A stretch of 55,412 nt of DNA, taken from DASTSN01 sp035760665 (GTDB lineage Bacteria; Bacteroidota; Bacteroidia; Chitinophagales; Chitinophagaceae). The notes beneath the pieces are model-generated. The model did not search any database and was not told the origin of the DNA. It saw only the letters and a list, made by a program, of their open reading frames with translations. The stretch covers positions 1-55,412 of the forward strand of contig DASTSN010000007.1 of assembly GCA_035760665.1 (NCBI GenBank), in the 5' to 3' direction. A program made the position numbers and the translations under genes. Position 1 is the first letter of the stretch. Each line of letters opens with the position of its first letter. Shown here one piece after another: positions 54,278 through 55,412 of this stretch.

Positions 54278-54334
54278 GAACGATGACCAGATTGCGACGC
54301 AACGATGCTGCCCAAAGAACCGATGCTGGTAACA
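54278..54334 (+). repeat. 57-bp imperfect repeat, copy 2
   Basis: Matches copy 1 at 51913-51971: GAACGAT at the start, ATTGCG-x-CGCAAC, a TGCCCA-x-AGAACCGA core and the end GGTAACA. Copies 1 and 2 flank the metal module (about 2.3 kb apart). Confidence 0.65.
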
Positions 54335-54396
54335 AAACAATTATGGTTTGTTAATATGGAGAAATGAGGTGCTACGGAGAGGATATAGAAAATCTT

Positions 54397-54808
54397 TCAC
54401 AATTGTATCACTTCGTAAAAAGTTAGCAGGTTTCTATGGAGGTCAACTACTGTGTAATTCTTTGTGGCCCCAATACTGCTCTTCAATTTTTGTTTCAGGA
54501 CTATGCAATACTCCCTGCTTTTTATATTCTTCGAATAATTCTTCTATGCCTCGCACTTCTATTCTGCAACTTGCAGTACCTGCAATAAAACTCTCTGCAC
54601 CAGTCCGCACAGGTTTTATTCCCAAAAACAGGCTTCTTAATTTCTATGACCTATCGCAAGCTTCCCATAAATGGATTTCAGCATCATCACGAACAGCAAT
54701 TGCAAAAGTCTTTTCCTGATGTCTTATTGTAAAGCCAAGCCGGTTAGAGTAATATTCACATGATTGCTTTATGACCTTAACCGGGAGAGCAGGAATGGTT
54801 TTTTTCAT
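54397..54808 (-). pseudogene. Broken bleomycin-resistance-like (VOC/glyoxalase fold) gene
   Basis: The frame starts M-K-K-T-I-P-A-L-P-V-K (54808), reads as the VOC family (Y-Y-S-N-R-L-G-F-T, A-E-I-H-L-W-E-A), meets an in-frame TAG, and resumes (G-A-E-S-F-I-A-G-T-A-S-C-R-I-E-V). A later frame change is needed to reach the expected V-V-D-L-H-R-N-L-L-T-F-Y end. Such proteins sequester bleomycin-type drugs. Two lesions mark it as a decayed gene, unless the stop is a sequencing error. Confidence 0.8.
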
Positions 54809-54815
54809 TTTCATA

Positions 54816-55031
54816 TTATGCACAACAAGATTTACTCATCTGTATTGGTGGGCAAGCTACAGTGCCATAGCTGCAAAACACACAGCAATCTCCCTGCTTT
54901 GGCCTTATTACTGTTTCGCAATTTGTACACTTATAGAAATATTGACAAGCATCCGTGGGCATTGTTTCCTCTTTCTGAAAACCGCATTTGGGACAAGTGA
55001 TAATAGATTGCAGTGTTAATGTCTTCTCCAT
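54816..55031 (-). CDS. GDCCVxC domain (seleno)protein-like
   Basis: The 71-residue protein has a zinc-ribbon start (C-P-K-C-G-F, C-T-N-C) and the block G-D-C-C-V-F-C-S-Y-G followed by C-P-P-I-Q, and ends K-S-C-C-A. This block is what NCBI calls the GDCCVxC domain, in which the second Cys of the pair can be selenocysteine in relatives; here it is plain Cys. It travels with heavy-metal genes. The biochemical role is not known. Confidence 0.8.
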   Translation of the reverse strand: MEKTLTLQSIITCPKCGFQKEETMPTDACQYFYKCTNCETVIRPKQGDCCVFCSYGTVACPPIQMSKSCCA

Positions 55032-55037
55032 TCTTTA

Positions 55038-55136
55038 TTAGTTTTTGTCGCAGCAAGATTTGCCGCTTCCTTGTGAACATGATTTATCCTTTTCACAACT
55101 TTCTTCAGATGCAATACAAAGTTCTACATGAGGCAT
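55038..55136 (-). CDS. Possible 32-residue Cys-rich peptide
   Basis: This ORF starts inside the last codons of the partial upstream gene (ATG at 55136, overlapping frame) and encodes a peptide with Cys pairs (E-L-C, E-S-C, K-S-C, K-S-C-C-D-K-N). It could be a metal-binding peptide, but it is short and untested. Confidence 0.35.
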   Translation of the reverse strand: MPHVELCIASEESCEKDKSCSQGSGKSCCDKN

Positions 55137-55412
55137 TTTGCCTTTGCTACATATTTCTCACCTGCTTGTTGTATCTGTTTCTCTACTTTATTATGTGCTT
55201 CTGTTGTTAAATCTTTGTAAAATGAAATGGAGAGAAACAAGTCAGCATAAATCTTTTCAATGTCTGCCTGGAATTGCTTTTCAAATGACGGCTTTATTAA
55301 TTTCTTTTCTTTATAACCTTCAATCGTATTCTGTGCAATGATACCAGCTTCTTCTTTGCTTAATTTATCAACTTCTTTGCCTTTGAACCACTCACTGCTA
55401 TTTGGAAATAAT
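55124..55412 (-). CDS. Partial unknown gene at the right edge
   Basis: One open minus-strand frame runs off the right edge and stops with TAG at 55124. The 95 visible residues are helical and Lys/Glu-rich (K-L-S-K-E-E-A-G-I-I-A-Q...K-V-E-K-Q-I-Q-Q-A-G). No motif is recognised and the start lies beyond the window. Confidence 0.6.
   Translation of the reverse strand, partial: LFPNSSEWFKGKEVDKLSKEEAGIIAQNTIEGYKEKKLIKPSFEKQFQADIEKIYADLFLSISFYKDLTTEAHNKVEKQIQQAGEKYVAKAKCLM

Larger units (their letters stand above)
22480..55412. mobile_element. Integrative/mobilisable genomic island at tRNA-Ala (right end not seen)
   Basis: The region carries defence genes, MobA/MobB/MobC-type mobilisation genes, a TOPRIM primase, a PRTRC cassette, SSB and metal-resistance cargo, and begins at a disrupted tRNA-Ala. 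It also looks more AT-rich than the flank. No integrase and no mating-pair (tra) genes occur in the window, so it is either an incomplete or mobilisable-only element or one that extends rightward. The exact left boundary could instead be after the intact tRNA (22688), and two nested elements are possible. Confidence 0.65.

Overview
The window looks like a chromosomal segment of a Bacteroidota bacterium, most likely a Chitinophagaceae relative. The support is Bacteroidota-type promoter elements (TTTG and TAnnTTTG) ahead of several genes, a DUF5916 outer-membrane protein, DUF2807 lipoproteins with Bacteroidota lipoboxes, the Lhr-like helicase/PdeM pair, and a MobA-MobB-MobC plus PRTRC backbone typical of Bacteroidota mobile elements. 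No taxonomic marker was searched, so the family-level placement is an inference.

Positions 1-22.3 kb are core chromosome. They hold a large alpha-2-macroglobulin lipoprotein (cut by the left edge) divergent from pbpC, two DUF2807 lipoproteins, guaA, a periplasmic-binding-fold protein, the Lhr-like helicase and PdeM nuclease followed by a histone-deacetylase-family hydrolase, a DUF5916 barrel protein, an XRE-S24 repressor-like regulator, surE, a small membrane protein, lpxB and a 54-residue membrane protein.

At 22.4-22.7 kb lies a tRNA-Ala junction. A promoter-bearing 5' piece of tRNA-Ala is broken in the anticodon arm, and an intact tRNA-Ala(GGC) with its own terminator follows about 135 bp later. 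To the right the content becomes accessory. First comes a Gabija-type pair (OLD/TOPRIM nuclease plus UvrD-like helicase, 22.9-26.6 kb). Then comes a five-gene, roughly 10.8 kb block on the opposite strand (26.6-37.4 kb). It encodes a HEAT-like scaffold, a PD-(D/E)xK nuclease-like protein, a degenerate nuclease-like protein, a PIN-like protein with a split active site and a 1269-residue protein with a C-terminal nuclease motif. I do not recognise this combination as a named system, and it is the best candidate here for an undescribed defence system.

From 37.5 to 51.6 kb is the mobilisation and maintenance backbone: a VirD4-like coupling protein, relaxase, relaxosome protein, a three-hairpin oriT candidate, a TOPRIM primase, and a PRTRC cassette (E, C, F, B, ThiF) with a DUF932 protein and an SSB. 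A second small cargo module (42.4-45.6 kb) sits between primase and PRTRC. It has a 557-residue protein with a PD...ENK nuclease motif and a multi-zinc-ribbon, HNH-like protein, each with a palindrome upstream.

From 51.6 to 55.4 kb there is a gene-poor kilobase with inverted and direct repeats, then a heavy-metal module. It has a MerR-family regulator, a MerF-like membrane protein, a YnfA-family protein and a Cys-rich secreted protein. Two promoters share the same operator and -7 geometry. The edge holds a broken bleomycin-resistance-like gene, a GDCCVxC protein and a partial unknown gene. Neither an integrase nor mating-pair (tra) genes are in the window, so the element is either mobilisable only or continues past the right edge.
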